A stretch of DNA of 64,000 nucleotides, taken from BJHL01 sp040378885 (GTDB lineage Bacteria > Planctomycetota > Phycisphaerae > Phycisphaerales > UBA1924). Below, one piece after another: positions 8,563 through 17,674 of this stretch. The translations under genes were made by a program, and so were the position numbers. The notes under the pieces were generated by a model that made no database searches, had not been told where the DNA came from, and was given only the letters and a program-made list of their open reading frames with translations. How positions within the stretch are numbered: position 1 is the first letter of the stretch; the number at the start of each line of letters is the position of its first letter. The DNA lies in NCBI GenBank assembly GCA_046316615.1, contig JBKDAN010000064.1, positions 62,001 through 126,000 on the forward strand. The letters run 5' to 3'.

Positions 8563-10035
8563 ATGTCCTCTCCCACTTCTGCCAATTCGATGGGTGATGG
8601 TGTCGCTGTGTCGCCCTTGCGCGAGATGCTGTCGATCGCCGGGCCGACGGTGGCGACGATGGTGTCGTACACGCTCATGACGTTTACGGACAAGTGGATT
8701 TGCGCGCAGATCGGGCCTGAACCGATTTATGTGGGCGCGCAGGGGAACGGCGGTTTGATGGCGTGGGTGCCGATTTCGCTGGCGCACGGATTTCTGAACG
8801 TCATCAGCACGTTCGCGTCGCAGAACATGGGGGCTGGCAAGGCGGATCGCGGGCCGGCGTATGCGTGGAACGGCTTGTACCTTGGGCTTGCGTATTGGCT
8901 TGCGGTGCTGCTTCCCATCTCGTTCGCGCTGCCGATGATTTTCGGCGCGTCGAGTATGGATCCGCGGCAGGCGGAAATGGCTACTCAGTACGGGCAGATT
9001 CTGCTGTGGGGCGCGGGCATCACGATGGTGGTGCGATCGCTGGGGCAGTTCTTCTTCGGGCTGCACAGACCGGGCGTGATGCTGGCGGCGGGCGTGACAT
9101 CGAACGTGTTCAATCTTGTCATCTCGGCGGTGCTCACGTTTGGCGCGGTGGCGCCGGAGACGCTGGGCGCGTTCGGCAAGTTCACCGCGTGGATCGCGCA
9201 GTTGTTTGGCATGCGCGAAGGCATGGGCATCGCTGGCAGCGCGATCGGCACGGTGCTGGCGACCATGATCGAAGCGGCGGTACCGGCGTGCATCTTCCTC
9301 GGCAAGAAGATGCATGAGAAGTACGGCACGCGGACAAGTTGGCGGTTCAGCATGTCGCATGCTCGCGAGATCTTTCAGATGGGCTGGCCCGCTGGGCTCA
9401 TGTTCGCGAATGAGATGGTGTGCTGGGCGTTCTTCATGGTGTATCTGGTGAGCCACTTTGGCGCCGAACACGCGACAGCAGGGTGGATCGCGCACCAGTA
9501 CATGTCGCTGTCATTCATGCCCGCTGTCGGGTTGTCGGTCGCGGCGTCGGCGCTGGTTGGCAAGTATCAGGGCATGCGGCGGAGCGATATTGCGGAAGCG
9601 AGGGCGTGGCTTGCGGTGAAGCTTGCGCTGGTGTACATGGGTGTGTGCGCGATTGTGTTCTTCGTGTTCCGCGAGCAGCTGATTCGGACGTTTGTACGAG
9701 AAGACACGCCTGCGGACCAGATTGAACGACTGGTGAAACTGGGGAGCGGTTTCTTGATCGCAACTGCGGCGTTTCAGTTGTTTGACGCGGTAGCGATGAC
9801 GCTGTCGGGCGCGCTGCGCGGAGCGGGCGATACCAAGGTGCCCGGGGTTGCGACCGTGCTGCTGAGCTGGACGATCATCGTGGGCGGCGGGTTCTTCATG
9901 GTGAAGCTGCTGCCTCAGCTCGAAAGCCTGGGGCCATGGATTGCAGCGGCGACATACATCGCTGTGTTGTGCTTGTTCCTGCTGGGGCGATTCCTCAAGG
10001 GGCGGTGGCGAGACATTCGCGTTGTGCGGGACTAA
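8563..10035 (+). CDS. MATE family efflux transporter
   Basis: A 490-residue polytopic inner-membrane protein with about 12 hydrophobic segments in two halves, as in MATE/NorM exporters that expel drugs or metabolites using Na+ or H+ gradients. Half 1 starts with LREMLSIAGPTVATMVSYTLMTFTDKWI; half 2 includes SFMPAVGLSVAASALVGKYQG and MTLSGALRGAGDTKVP, both typical. An in-frame TTG at 8536 is possible, but the ATG at 8563 gives the usual N-terminus. It converges with the alcohol dehydrogenase gene, and the gap carries an octamer-like palindrome. Confidence 0.92.
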   Translation: MSSPTSANSMGDGVAVSPLREMLSIAGPTVATMVSYTLMTFTDKWICAQIGPEPIYVGAQGNGGLMAWVPISLAHGFLNVISTFASQNMGAGKADRGPAYAWNGLYLGLAYWLAVLLPISFALPMIFGASSMDPRQAEMATQYGQILLWGAGITMVVRSLGQFFFGLHRPGVMLAAGVTSNVFNLVISAVLTFGAVAPETLGAFGKFTAWIAQLFGMREGMGIAGSAIGTVLATMIEAAVPACIFLGKKMHEKYGTRTSWRFSMSHAREIFQMGWPAGLMFANEMVCWAFFMVYLVSHFGAEHATAGWIAHQYMSLSFMPAVGLSVAASALVGKYQGMRRSDIAEARAWLAVKLALVYMGVCAIVFFVFREQLIRTFVREDTPADQIERLVKLGSGFLIATAAFQLFDAVAMTLSGALRGAGDTKVPGVATVLLSWTIIVGGGFFMVKLLPQLESLGPWIAAATYIAVLCLFLLGRFLKGRWRDIRVVRD

Positions 10036-10039
10036 GGAA

Positions 10040-10073
10040 AATGGCCAACTGGCTGGATTGCCAATTGGCCATT
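10040..10073. repeat. TGGCCA octamer-type inverted repeat between convergent genes
   Basis: AATGGCCAA (10040-10048) and TTGGCCATT (10065-10073) form a perfect 9-bp stem. The stretch reads as four imperfect 8-base units related to TGGCCAAA. It lies between the stops of the convergent MATE and dehydrogenase genes, so it may act as a bidirectional transcription barrier. Related units occur at 38944-39040 and 58930-58957. Confidence 0.55.
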
Positions 10074-10108
10074 GTGATGCTGGAGATGCTGCGATTCGTC
10101 CTCTTTGC

Positions 10109-11161
10109 TCACTTGAGGGCTGCGCAGTCGATGACGAAACGGTACTTCACGTCGCCCTTGAGCAGACGGTCGTAGGCCTTGTTGATATCTTGGATCTTGA
10201 TGATCTCGATGTCGCTGACGATGTTGTTGGCGGCGCAGAAGTCGAGCATCTCCTGCGTTTCGGCGATGCCGCCGATGCCGCTGCCAGCGAAGCTGCGGCG
10301 TGGGAGCAGCAGCGAGAACGCGCTGACGGGCATGGGCTTTTCGGGTGCGCCCACGAGGCAGAGGGTGGAGTCGCGCTTCAGCAGGTTGAGGTAGGCGTTG
10401 ATGTCATGCTCGGCGCTCACGCAATCGAGAATGAAGTCGAAGCTGCGGAAATTCTTGGCCATCTGGTCAGCGTCTTTCGAGACGATGACTTCATGGGCTC
10501 CCAGTCGCTTGGCGTCCTCGACTTTGCTGGGTGAGGTCGTGATGACCACGGTTTGAGCACCAAAGGCGCGGGCGAACTTGACGCCCATGTGGCCCAGACC
10601 ACCAAGCCCCACGATCGCGACGCGTTGGCCTTTGCCGACTTTCCAGTGACGCAGGGGTGAGTAGGTCGTGATGCCTGCGCACAGGAGCGGCGCGGTGGCG
10701 GCGAGATTGGCCTTGGGAGAGACCTTCAGCGTGAAGGCTTCATCGACAACGATGCGGTCGGAGTAGCCGCCGTGCGTGGGTTGGCCGGGCGCGAGCGGGT
10801 CGGGGCTGTTGTACGTCCAGGTGGGGAACGAGTCACAGTATTGCTCGAGGCCTTCCGTGCACGATGCGCACTTCCGACAGGAGCCGACCATGCAACCAAC
10901 GCCAGCGAAGTCGCCAGCTTTGAACTTGGTCACGCTGCTGCCCACACGCGAGACACGACCGACGATCTCGTGGCCCGGCACCATCGGGTAGAGGGAGTTA
11001 CCCCATTCGTTGCGAGCTTGGTGCAAGTCGCTGTGGCAGACGCCGCAGTAGAGGATCTCGATCTCGACGTCTTGCGGACGTGGATCGCGGCGATCAAAGG
11101 AGAAAGGAGCGAGCGGGCTGGTAGCAGTCTGGGCAGCGAAGGCCTTGGCGGCGGTGGGCAT
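10109..11161 (-). CDS. Zinc-dependent NAD(P) alcohol dehydrogenase (YahK/cinnamyl-alcohol type)
   Basis: A 350-residue medium-chain dehydrogenase/reductase. Catalytic zinc ligands are C42 (CGVCHSDLH) and H64/E65 (GHE). The structural-zinc cysteine cluster follows (GSCRKCASCTEGLEQYC). The Rossmann motif VGLGGLGHMG lies near residue 190. The pattern matches the YahK/CAD subfamily of aldehyde reductases, which reduce broad aromatic and aliphatic aldehydes, usually with NADPH. A GGAG ribosome site precedes the ATG at 11161. The physiological substrate cannot be read from sequence. Confidence 0.92.
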   Translation of the reverse strand: MPTAAKAFAAQTATSPLAPFSFDRRDPRPQDVEIEILYCGVCHSDLHQARNEWGNSLYPMVPGHEIVGRVSRVGSSVTKFKAGDFAGVGCMVGSCRKCASCTEGLEQYCDSFPTWTYNSPDPLAPGQPTHGGYSDRIVVDEAFTLKVSPKANLAATAPLLCAGITTYSPLRHWKVGKGQRVAIVGLGGLGHMGVKFARAFGAQTVVITTSPSKVEDAKRLGAHEVIVSKDADQMAKNFRSFDFILDCVSAEHDINAYLNLLKRDSTLCLVGAPEKPMPVSAFSLLLPRRSFAGSGIGGIAETQEMLDFCAANNIVSDIEIIKIQDINKAYDRLLKGDVKYRFVIDCAALK

Positions 11162-11308
11162 GGGAGAGCTCCGTATGCAATGAGATAGAAGCGAGGGACG
11201 AACTCGCGATGGGCATGGGATGCCGGAATAAGGGAGTGGTGGCAGTAGTCGCGAAGAATTGCCGCTCAGCTTCCCCCCCGCTTTTCACGCCGCACAGATG
11301 TGTGTGGG

Positions 11309-12319
11309 TCAGGGCTTGGGCGAGAGTGACTCGACGATCTGCATGGCGAGCTGCTCGATGCTGGCAGGAGCACTGCCTTCGGCTTTGTTGTTGACGATGA
11401 CGAGAATGTCGCGGGTGAGCGCGGCGGCCGCGGCAGCGAGCTTGCTGATCTCGGAGCGCGTACCGGGGTCTTCGTCCTTGAGCTCATGAAAGGGGAAGTA
11501 GCGGTCTTTGGCTTCTTCGTATCGCTGGGTGGGGTGCAGCAGCCATCGGCACGCGACGGGTGTGTTCAAGGGTGACCGCGTCAGCGGGATGAGATCGAGC
11601 TGCGTGCCGACGGTGGGCATGCTGGGGTGCCCGGTGTAGCAGTGATCGACGCCCGCTTGACGCAGCGCAGCGACGTAGCGATCACGGTGCTGATTGCTGA
11701 GCAGTTCACGATTCCGGACTTCGACTGCGCAAGGGACGGTTGGCGGGATGCTGGCGAGGAAGGCTGCGAGTTGATCAATGAACGCGTCGATGCCGCCTGC
11801 AAAGGAGGCGGGGTGCAGGTCCATGGGTGGGAACTGGAAGAGAATGACACCCAACTTGTCGCGGAGGCCTTGGGCAGCGGGCGCGATGATCTGATCACGC
11901 GTCCACGCGATGTCGAGGAATTTGGAAGGCTCGGCTGGGTGTGGGGGACGCGTGACGTCGCCGTGCGCCTTGACGAGGAAGCGGAAAGAGGCGGGTACAC
12001 GGGCAGCGAGCTGGGCCATGTCATCGACAGACATGGGGCGGTAGAAGGTGCGATCAAGGCCAACGGTGCGAAACAGTGGATGCTGGGCGTACGCGGCGAG
12101 GCCTTCGTAGGTGAGGTCGTCCTGCGAGTACTTGCGGTCGTAGACGAGCCCCTCCCAACTGGGGAAGGTCCATGAGCTTGTGCCGAGGCGGACGTGGGCG
12201 GGAAGCTGTGCGCCGAGTGAGGCGAGTGCGCGGGCCCGCGGAGCGAGTGCGACGGCGGGGACGTCGAAGTCGGCGAACAGGGCGGGCTGGGGATTGTGCT
12301 TGGGTTTGCGGGCTGGCAT
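11309..12319 (-). CDS. DUF72 family protein
   Basis: A 336-residue protein of the DUF72 (YecE-like) TIM-barrel family: GTSSWTFPSWEGLVY, FRTVGLDRTFYRPMS and the FQFPPM segment are diagnostic. Function of the family is not established. The frame stays open upstream to 12598, but that extension is basic and low-complexity and overlaps the next gene, so I use the ATG at 12319 (MPARKPKHNPQPALF). It is divergent from the cobalamin-binding gene. Confidence 0.88.
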   Translation of the reverse strand: MPARKPKHNPQPALFADFDVPAVALAPRARALASLGAQLPAHVRLGTSSWTFPSWEGLVYDRKYSQDDLTYEGLAAYAQHPLFRTVGLDRTFYRPMSVDDMAQLAARVPASFRFLVKAHGDVTRPPHPAEPSKFLDIAWTRDQIIAPAAQGLRDKLGVILFQFPPMDLHPASFAGGIDAFIDQLAAFLASIPPTVPCAVEVRNRELLSNQHRDRYVAALRQAGVDHCYTGHPSMPTVGTQLDLIPLTRSPLNTPVACRWLLHPTQRYEEAKDRYFPFHELKDEDPGTRSEISKLAAAAAALTRDILVIVNNKAEGSAPASIEQLAMQIVESLSPKP

Positions 12320-12453
12320 GCGAGTATCGTGAGATGGCAAATCTTTGGCGGGTCGGCGGACGAAGCGGAGGAACCATGAGCGAAGTCGCGCGACTACGCT
12401 AGATGACACAGTCGGGCATCGTTTGATGGTGTTCGCTTTTGTACCGGGTGGGC

Positions 12454-13554
12454 ATGCAACGCGATTTGGATCAGCACATGCCGGGTGAGTCGATCGAGCA
12501 GCGGCGATTCTTGTCGCAACTCCTGCTTGCGAACCACGAGCAAATCGCGTCAAACGCGGCCACGCTTTTGGTGGAGCGGTGGGAAGATATCGCGTCACGA
12601 TACAAGCCGATGGCGTTTGACCGCTGGCGTGAGAACATGCTGGGTCGGATCGCGGATCTGGCGAGCAGCATCCATGCGGGGCGACCTGGGGTGTTTGTGC
12701 GGCAAGTGGTGTGGTCGGCCGTGGCCTTTGAGCGACGAGGTGTGCCGCGTGATGACTTGCAGCGATCGCTGGATGCTCTTGGCGAGGTGATTGATCGCAA
12801 CATTCCGGCGGAAGACCGGGCGTTTGTGAACGGGTTCATCACGGCGGCGGGGAAAGAGCTGTACAAGCCGGTGGTGGAGCCACCCACCAATCTCAGTATT
12901 GAGACGCCTCAAGGAGAGATTGGCGCGCGGTATCTGCTGGCGGTGCTCGAGGGTGATCGACTGGCGGCGAGCCGCGTGGTGATGGACGCGGTTGCGGCAA
13001 ACAGAATCGGCGTGCGCGAGGCGTATGAACAGGTGCTGGGGCCGGTGCAGCAGGAACTGGGGCGGCTGTGGCACATGAACGACCTGACTGTTGCCGAGGA
13101 GCACTTTGCGACGGCGACGACGGCGATGGTGATCAGCCAGTTGTATCCGCACCTGCCTCGCAAGCAAAGCAACGGGAAGGTTGTCGTCGCGGCGAGCGTG
13201 CAGGGAAATCAGCACGACTTGGGCGTGCGGATGGTGTGCGATTACTTTGAGATGGAAGGGTGGCGGGCGATATATCTCGGGGCGAATGTGCCTGGGCACG
13301 ATCTAGCGCTGGCGGTGGAGCACTTTGGGTGCGACCTGCTGTGTCTGAGTGCGTACATGCCGACACAGATCCGCGCGGTGGAAGACACGATTGAGACAAC
13401 ACGCGGGCACGACACCGGCCGGCGCTGCAAGATTCTGGTGGGCGGGCCAGCGTTCTTGGGGGCTGATGTTTTGTGGCGCGAAATCGGTGCGGATGGGTTT
13501 GCACAGAGCGCGCAGGACGCGGTGAATGTGGGGGCGCGGTTGGTGGGGCTGTAG
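12454..13554 (+). CDS. Cobalamin (B12)-binding sensor-like protein
   Basis: A 366-residue soluble protein. The N-terminal 150 residues form a helical domain I do not recognise. About 155-235 is a B12-binding-like helical cap (GEIGARYLLAVLEGDRLAASRVV... GRLWHMNDLTVAEEHFAT). About 240-360 is a Rossmann-type cobalamin-binding domain with the histidine motif QGNQHDLGVRM and the late glycine motif KILVGGPAF. This architecture matches the corrinoid-binding half of CarH/LitR-like light or B12 sensors and of corrinoid methyltransferase carriers. There is no MerR DNA-binding domain. It lies 29 bases upstream of the tryptophan dioxygenase gene, so cotranscription is plausible. Confidence 0.82.
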   Translation: MQRDLDQHMPGESIEQRRFLSQLLLANHEQIASNAATLLVERWEDIASRYKPMAFDRWRENMLGRIADLASSIHAGRPGVFVRQVVWSAVAFERRGVPRDDLQRSLDALGEVIDRNIPAEDRAFVNGFITAAGKELYKPVVEPPTNLSIETPQGEIGARYLLAVLEGDRLAASRVVMDAVAANRIGVREAYEQVLGPVQQELGRLWHMNDLTVAEEHFATATTAMVISQLYPHLPRKQSNGKVVVAASVQGNQHDLGVRMVCDYFEMEGWRAIYLGANVPGHDLALAVEHFGCDLLCLSAYMPTQIRAVEDTIETTRGHDTGRRCKILVGGPAFLGADVLWREIGADGFAQSAQDAVNVGARLVGL

Positions 13555-13583
13555 CAGCGGAACGGGTGAGCTACGCTGGGGGA

Positions 13584-14480
13584 ATGCACGGCAATCGAAA
13601 CTCCCCCACTGCTTCAGGATCTGCTGGTGATGGTTCACACGCGAGTGGTTACGGCGCAGCAGCGACCGGAATGACCACGGACCTGGCCAACAAGCTTGAC
13701 TATGACGGCTACCTGGCGCTGGGACAGGTACTGAGTGCACAGAAGCCGCTCTCGACGCACCATGACGAGATGCTGTTCATCATTCAGCACCAGACCACGG
13801 AGCTGTGGTTCAAGCTGATCGTGCATGAACTGGAAGAAGCGCTGCGGCTGATTCGGCAGGATGAGCTTGAGCCGACGTTCAAGATCTTCGCGCGGGTCAA
13901 GCACATCCAGCAACTGCTCCTGCAGCAATGGGGCGTGCTCGCAACGCTCACGCCCAGTGAGTATGTGAAGTTCCGGCACCTGCTGGGGCCGGCGAGCGGG
14001 ATTCAGAGCTATCAGAATCGCATGATCGAGTTCATTCTGGGCCGCAAGGATGAACGGATGGTGGCGGTGTTCACGCACAAGCCGGCGATTCATGCGATGG
14101 TGAAACGCACGCTGGAAGCTCCAACGCTGTATGACGAATGCCTGCGGCACTTGGCACGGCGCGGGTTTGCCATTCCGAAGGACGTGCTGGAGCGCGATGT
14201 GACCAAGGCGTACGAAGCGCACCCGGCGGTGCTTGCCGTGTGGAAAGAGGTGTACGAGAATCACGACAAGCACTGGGACTGCTACGAGCTGGCGGAAAAG
14301 CTCGTGGACATCGATGAGTCGCACATTTTGTTCCGGTTCCGCCACCTCAAGACCGTGGAGCGGATCATCGGCCACAAGCGTGGCACGGGCGGTACGGCGG
14401 GCGTGAAGTATCTGGCGCAGATTGCGGAAGACCGGATGTTTCCGGAGTTGTGGGATGTGCGGACGGAGATCAAGGGGTGA
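13584..14480 (+). CDS. kynA: Tryptophan 2,3-dioxygenase
   Basis: A 298-residue haem enzyme that opens the indole ring of L-tryptophan to N-formylkynurenine, the first step of the kynurenine pathway. Signatures are HHDEMLFIIQHQTTELWFKL, the RDLxx-like DELEPTFKIFAR helix, and the C-terminal GHKRGTGGTAGVKYL substrate loop. A GGGGGA ribosome site sits just before the ATG at 13584; the in-frame upstream extension overlaps the previous gene and is rejected. No kynureninase or formamidase is in the window; the aminotransferase at 21533 is distant. Confidence 0.95.
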   Translation: MHGNRNSPTASGSAGDGSHASGYGAAATGMTTDLANKLDYDGYLALGQVLSAQKPLSTHHDEMLFIIQHQTTELWFKLIVHELEEALRLIRQDELEPTFKIFARVKHIQQLLLQQWGVLATLTPSEYVKFRHLLGPASGIQSYQNRMIEFILGRKDERMVAVFTHKPAIHAMVKRTLEAPTLYDECLRHLARRGFAIPKDVLERDVTKAYEAHPAVLAVWKEVYENHDKHWDCYELAEKLVDIDESHILFRFRHLKTVERIIGHKRGTGGTAGVKYLAQIAEDRMFPELWDVRTEIKG

Positions 14481-14497
14481 GGTGACTCTGGTGCTGA

Positions 14498-16246
14498 TTA
14501 GTGCGGCTGGGAGTTGAATGCTGCGGGATCGAAGTCAGGGTCGGATTGCAGAAGCAATTCGTAGATGAGATCGGCCGCGTAGATGTCTCCGGAGCGGAGA
14601 AGCTGCTCGAAAATCGGGGCAAGCTGGGGTTCGCAGAACTGGGTGTTGTTCATTGCGCGGGCGAGTTCACTTAGTGTGTCAGCATCTGCGATCAGTAAGT
14701 CTCGCTGCAAACCGGGAAGAGCATCTCGCAAGGGACACTGGCTGTTGATCAATTCACGAATGATGTACTGTTCGGGGCCGGGGGCGGCGTTGTAAGTCGC
14801 GATGATGAACGAGCAGGTGTCGGTGGAAGTCGTTTCTGACGGGGTGGCGAACAAGGTGGCGGCGAGACGTACGCGATCGTCGGAGGAGCGTTGCAATGTC
14901 GCCAGGGCGTCTTCTGTGATGATGCCGGTCGATGCGAGCATCGAACGGAATGAAAGCAGTTGCACCTGCTTGTCTGGGCTGGCCTGAAGAAGATAGTGAT
15001 TGAGCGTTTCACGTTGCTCGGGATTGAATTGCACCAAGCGTTGGATCATGATGACGAGGAAGGTGGGTTGTGCATTCTGAAGGGGTAGTGCTTCAAAGCT
15101 CTTGAACAAGATCGACGCCGCGGCTGCTGGGTTTTCGTGGCGGAGCATGGTGGCGTAGCTTGCGGCGTGCGACAGCACGGGTCTGCGAACACTGAACGCC
15201 TTTGCAAGGCGTTCCACCACGGGCATGGGCAGGGTGGGAGTTTGAGGACTTCGCAGTTCGCTGTAGCGGGTCTCCAAGAGCATGCTGGCAAGCATGCCTA
15301 GTTCCTCGAGGTCGCGATTCGTGATCTTGTCAGGTGGTTGCGAGAGGATGGCACGCACGCGAACGAGCATGTCGTCGTTGCCTGCGTCGGTCTTCATGGC
15401 GGCGTAGGCGATGGCGTGCTCACTGCGGAACAGCGCGTCGATATTGGTGGTGACGGGCGCGGGCGTGATGCTGGCGAGCGCGCTGTAGTCGTCGGCGATG
15501 AAGATGCGCATGCGCTGGACGAGTAGCCAGCGATTGATGGCGTTCATGTTTCGCCAGCGGTCTTGCAGCGAGCCGTATTCGGCGTGGCCGCCGGTTGGCG
15601 TGATCCACTTGGTTGGCAGAATGTCCGCAAAGAGGATGAGTGCCCACGTCGGCGTCGCGCCGCGCAGGCCTCCGACGGTGTAGCCAACCACAGCGCTGGG
15701 AAGGGTTGCGAAGAGCAGCAAAAACGCGGCGAGCATGAACATGCCGGGGCTGCGGCGGGTGCGCTGCAGGTCGCGCTGATTGCGAGCGGTTGTGCCGCAC
15801 TCGGGGCATAGAAGGGTGGGCTAGCCTTGCATGTCGTACCAGCAACGCGGGCAGCGGAGGCGACCGTGAGAACGGTCAGCGAGGAAACCAAGTAACGCGG
15901 CGGCGAGCGAACTGGAGAGCAGTAAGCCGGTTGCGACTTCGCTCAGGGCCTTAGGGAGGTAGAAGTGCTGATCGGCTTCGAGGATGTGGCGCAGGCTGAA
16001 ACAGGCGGTGCCGAGCAGGATGGTGAGGAGCCCCAGCAGCGAGGTGATGGCGAGGCGACGCGGTGAGGTGGGATGCCTGTGCCAGACGCTGGCGGGCAAT
16101 GCAGAACGCAAAGTAGATGATGCTTCGCGTCGTGCGGCGCGACGGGCGGCGAGGGCTCGCAAGGCAAGGCTCGCGCCCCACGCGGTGAGCAGCAGACTGA
16201 GCGCGAAATGCGCGATATAGACGACCAGCATGATGTCACTATACAA
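14498..16246 (-). pseudogene. Zinc-ribbon membrane protein interrupted by an in-frame TAG
   Basis: Two open frames, 15821-16246 (141 codons) and 14498-15742, are in the same minus-strand frame and are separated only by a TAG at 15821-15823. Before the stop lie two membrane helices and CPRCWYDMQG; directly after it the frame reads PTLLCPECGTTARNQRDLQRTRR, then a hydrophobic helix and a roughly 390-residue helical domain with HEAT-like character. The stop therefore splits one C-x-x-C...C-P-E-C-G zinc ribbon between its two halves, so the intact gene would be 583 codons. The cause is a nonsense mutation or a sequencing error; the downstream part could restart at ATG 15742 or 15736. Function unknown. 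Confidence 0.75.
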
Positions 16247-16359
16247 AAAGTGACTGAGTAGCTGGAGGAGATTTGCCTTTCGGCACGTTTTTCGCAGATG
16301 AATTCGACGTGATGGTGTCGACTACGTGACGCGCGGGCTGTTGATGCGGGCTGCGTGTT

Positions 16360-16456
16360 GTCGCGTGGAATGCGCGACGAGCAAAAGCACGAAAGCCGGT
16401 CTCGCATCAAGGTCGCTCCTCCAGCGACCGACACGACGACCGGCTCTCGTTCGTGC
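16360..16456 (-). terminator. Highly structured intergenic region with terminator-like arm on the minus strand
   Basis: A 6-bp hairpin (16360-16378) is followed by a nested structure. The outer stem pairs 16387-16400 (GCACGAAAGCCGGT) with 16439-16456, with one 4-base bulge. It encloses a perfect 7-bp hairpin, 16411-16417 with 16423-16429. On the minus strand the outer stem is followed by TTTT, so it could terminate the gene ending at 16571. It could also be part of an RNA gene. Confidence 0.5.
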
Positions 16457-16495
16457 CCGCGATCGCTGGCGGAAATCAGCGATGCGGGGCTTTTT
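16456..16495 (+). terminator. Plus-strand hairpin with T-tract
   Basis: A 7-bp stem (16462-16468 with 16477-16483) extends through single-base bulges to CCC/GGG flanks. It is followed by c-TTTTT at 16490-16495. It fits an intrinsic terminator read on the plus strand, although no plus-strand protein gene precedes it. Together with 16360-16456 it fills most of the 324-base gap between two minus-strand genes. Confidence 0.45.
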
Positions 16496-16570
16496 GAGGC
16501 CTCTTCACGCTGGCGAGCGGAACGGCCTCGGGCGGTTGTTTCGCGAGTGGCGGAAACTCGCGATGGAGAA

Positions 16571-17245
16571 TCATGTGCGCGATATTCGGGGGACTTCCAC
16601 AGCGGGTGCACCGAGGACATCGATGCGATACCGCATGAAGGGCGGCGCGTCGATACCGGTGACGACTTGCCAGAAGGGCTCGCCTTGGCCATCGTCGTGC
16701 CAGCGACAACATTGGCCTGCGGGGTCTTCGGCGTAAAGATCGAGCATGGAAGACCCGATGAGCACGGCGCGATGCAGGAGCAGAGCATCGTCGCTCACGT
16801 ACTCGGCTTCCGCTGCGACGCCCGCGAAGGCATCGAGCAACTGGCCGAAGAGGCTGGCGTCGTGCTTGAGCAGGACGTCGGCATCATGCCAGAGATAGAA
16901 GCGGTACTTGGAGTCGGCACGCCCGCGGAAATGCGCGCGCTCGCGCAAGAGATTGACGACGCCGCGGGGGCCGTGGATGCGGCGCTCAAGGTGCGGCCCA
17001 GGAATGGCGCGCTCAAGCTGGTAACAGAAGGAGTCGAGATCGGTGATGAACTTGCCGTACAGGACGATGACCTCAGTGTCCTTAAGACGACCGAGGAACT
17101 GGCCGAGCTGCACTGCAAACTGCGTGCGGCGAGCGGCGAATTCGCTCCACGCGACGAGATGCGACTCGTCGAGCAGTTGCGTGACATCGGCCTGCCAATC
17201 GGTGATCAGCAGCGGGACGTCTGGATTACGAGGAAGCGCACTCAT
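16571..17245 (-). CDS. Conserved hypothetical protein
   Basis: About 224 residues from ATG 17245 (MSALPRNPDVPLLITDWQ). The frame is open upstream to 17482 with alternative starts at 17332 and 17482, but no strong ribosome site separates them. Visible segments include YRFYLWHDADVLLKHD, LLLHRAVLIGSSMLDLYAEDP and a C-terminus with WQVVTGIDAPPFMRYRIDVLG. The DAD and YLWHDADVLL pattern is faintly glycosyltransferase-like, but I cannot assign a family. No signal peptide or membrane helix. It is preferred over the plus-strand frame in the same place because of its balanced residue use. Confidence 0.55.
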   Translation of the reverse strand: MSALPRNPDVPLLITDWQADVTQLLDESHLVAWSEFAARRTQFAVQLGQFLGRLKDTEVIVLYGKFITDLDSFCYQLERAIPGPHLERRIHGPRGVVNLLRERAHFRGRADSKYRFYLWHDADVLLKHDASLFGQLLDAFAGVAAEAEYVSDDALLLHRAVLIGSSMLDLYAEDPAGQCCRWHDDGQGEPFWQVVTGIDAPPFMRYRIDVLGAPAVEVPRISRT

Positions 17246-17674
17246 GCAATTACACGCGCGGAGAATCCGCGCGGCCACACACACGTCACGCGCAAACAGG
17301 GAGCCCTTGCGAAACCCTTCGCTCTTGGTCATCCATGACGACCCGCCGAAGCCACACACTTCGACAGGCAGGGGCTCTGATCCGTTTGTGCTGACGAGCA
17401 GAGTGTGCGCCAATTTACACAGATTGCCACCAAAATTGCCGGTTTCTTTGGAACCTTGCGCACAAATGGTGTGATTCCACACGACTTAGAGGACTATCGA
17501 CAGGTTTTCGGTGAAAAAACTGAAGGAGAAGCAACCGAATGGTGTGAGGACAACCACCAGTTGGATGCCGTGTCTGGGGGGGGCTTGGGCGCGTTTCGAA
17601 ACGCGCAGCCACGCTGGGCATGCGCTCGGCGCGGAGCGGCTCGAAGCGATCAGAGCGGAGACCTGAAGCTACCC
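17246..17674. other. Non-coding stretch between guaB and the hypothetical gene
   Basis: About 430 bases without a convincing gene. It holds a perfect 18-base palindrome GCGCGTTTCGAAACGCGC at 17589-17606, which could serve as an RNA hairpin at the 3' end of guaB (no U-tract). A small GTGTG/CACAC hairpin near 17468-17485 is also present. A run of eight G residues lies near 17577. The left part may be 5' coding sequence if the neighbouring gene uses an upstream start. Confidence 0.4.

Noticed and set aside
15821..15823. UAG as pyrrolysine or recoded sense codon
   Set aside because: TAG ends well-supported genes elsewhere in the window (for example yicC and the cobalamin-binding gene), and no recoding signal is seen; simple mutation or error is more likely.
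16355..17338. 327-codon plus-strand frame over the hypothetical minus gene
   Set aside because: Acidic, low-information composition typical of an antisense shadow; the minus frame has better residue balance and conserved-looking motifs.
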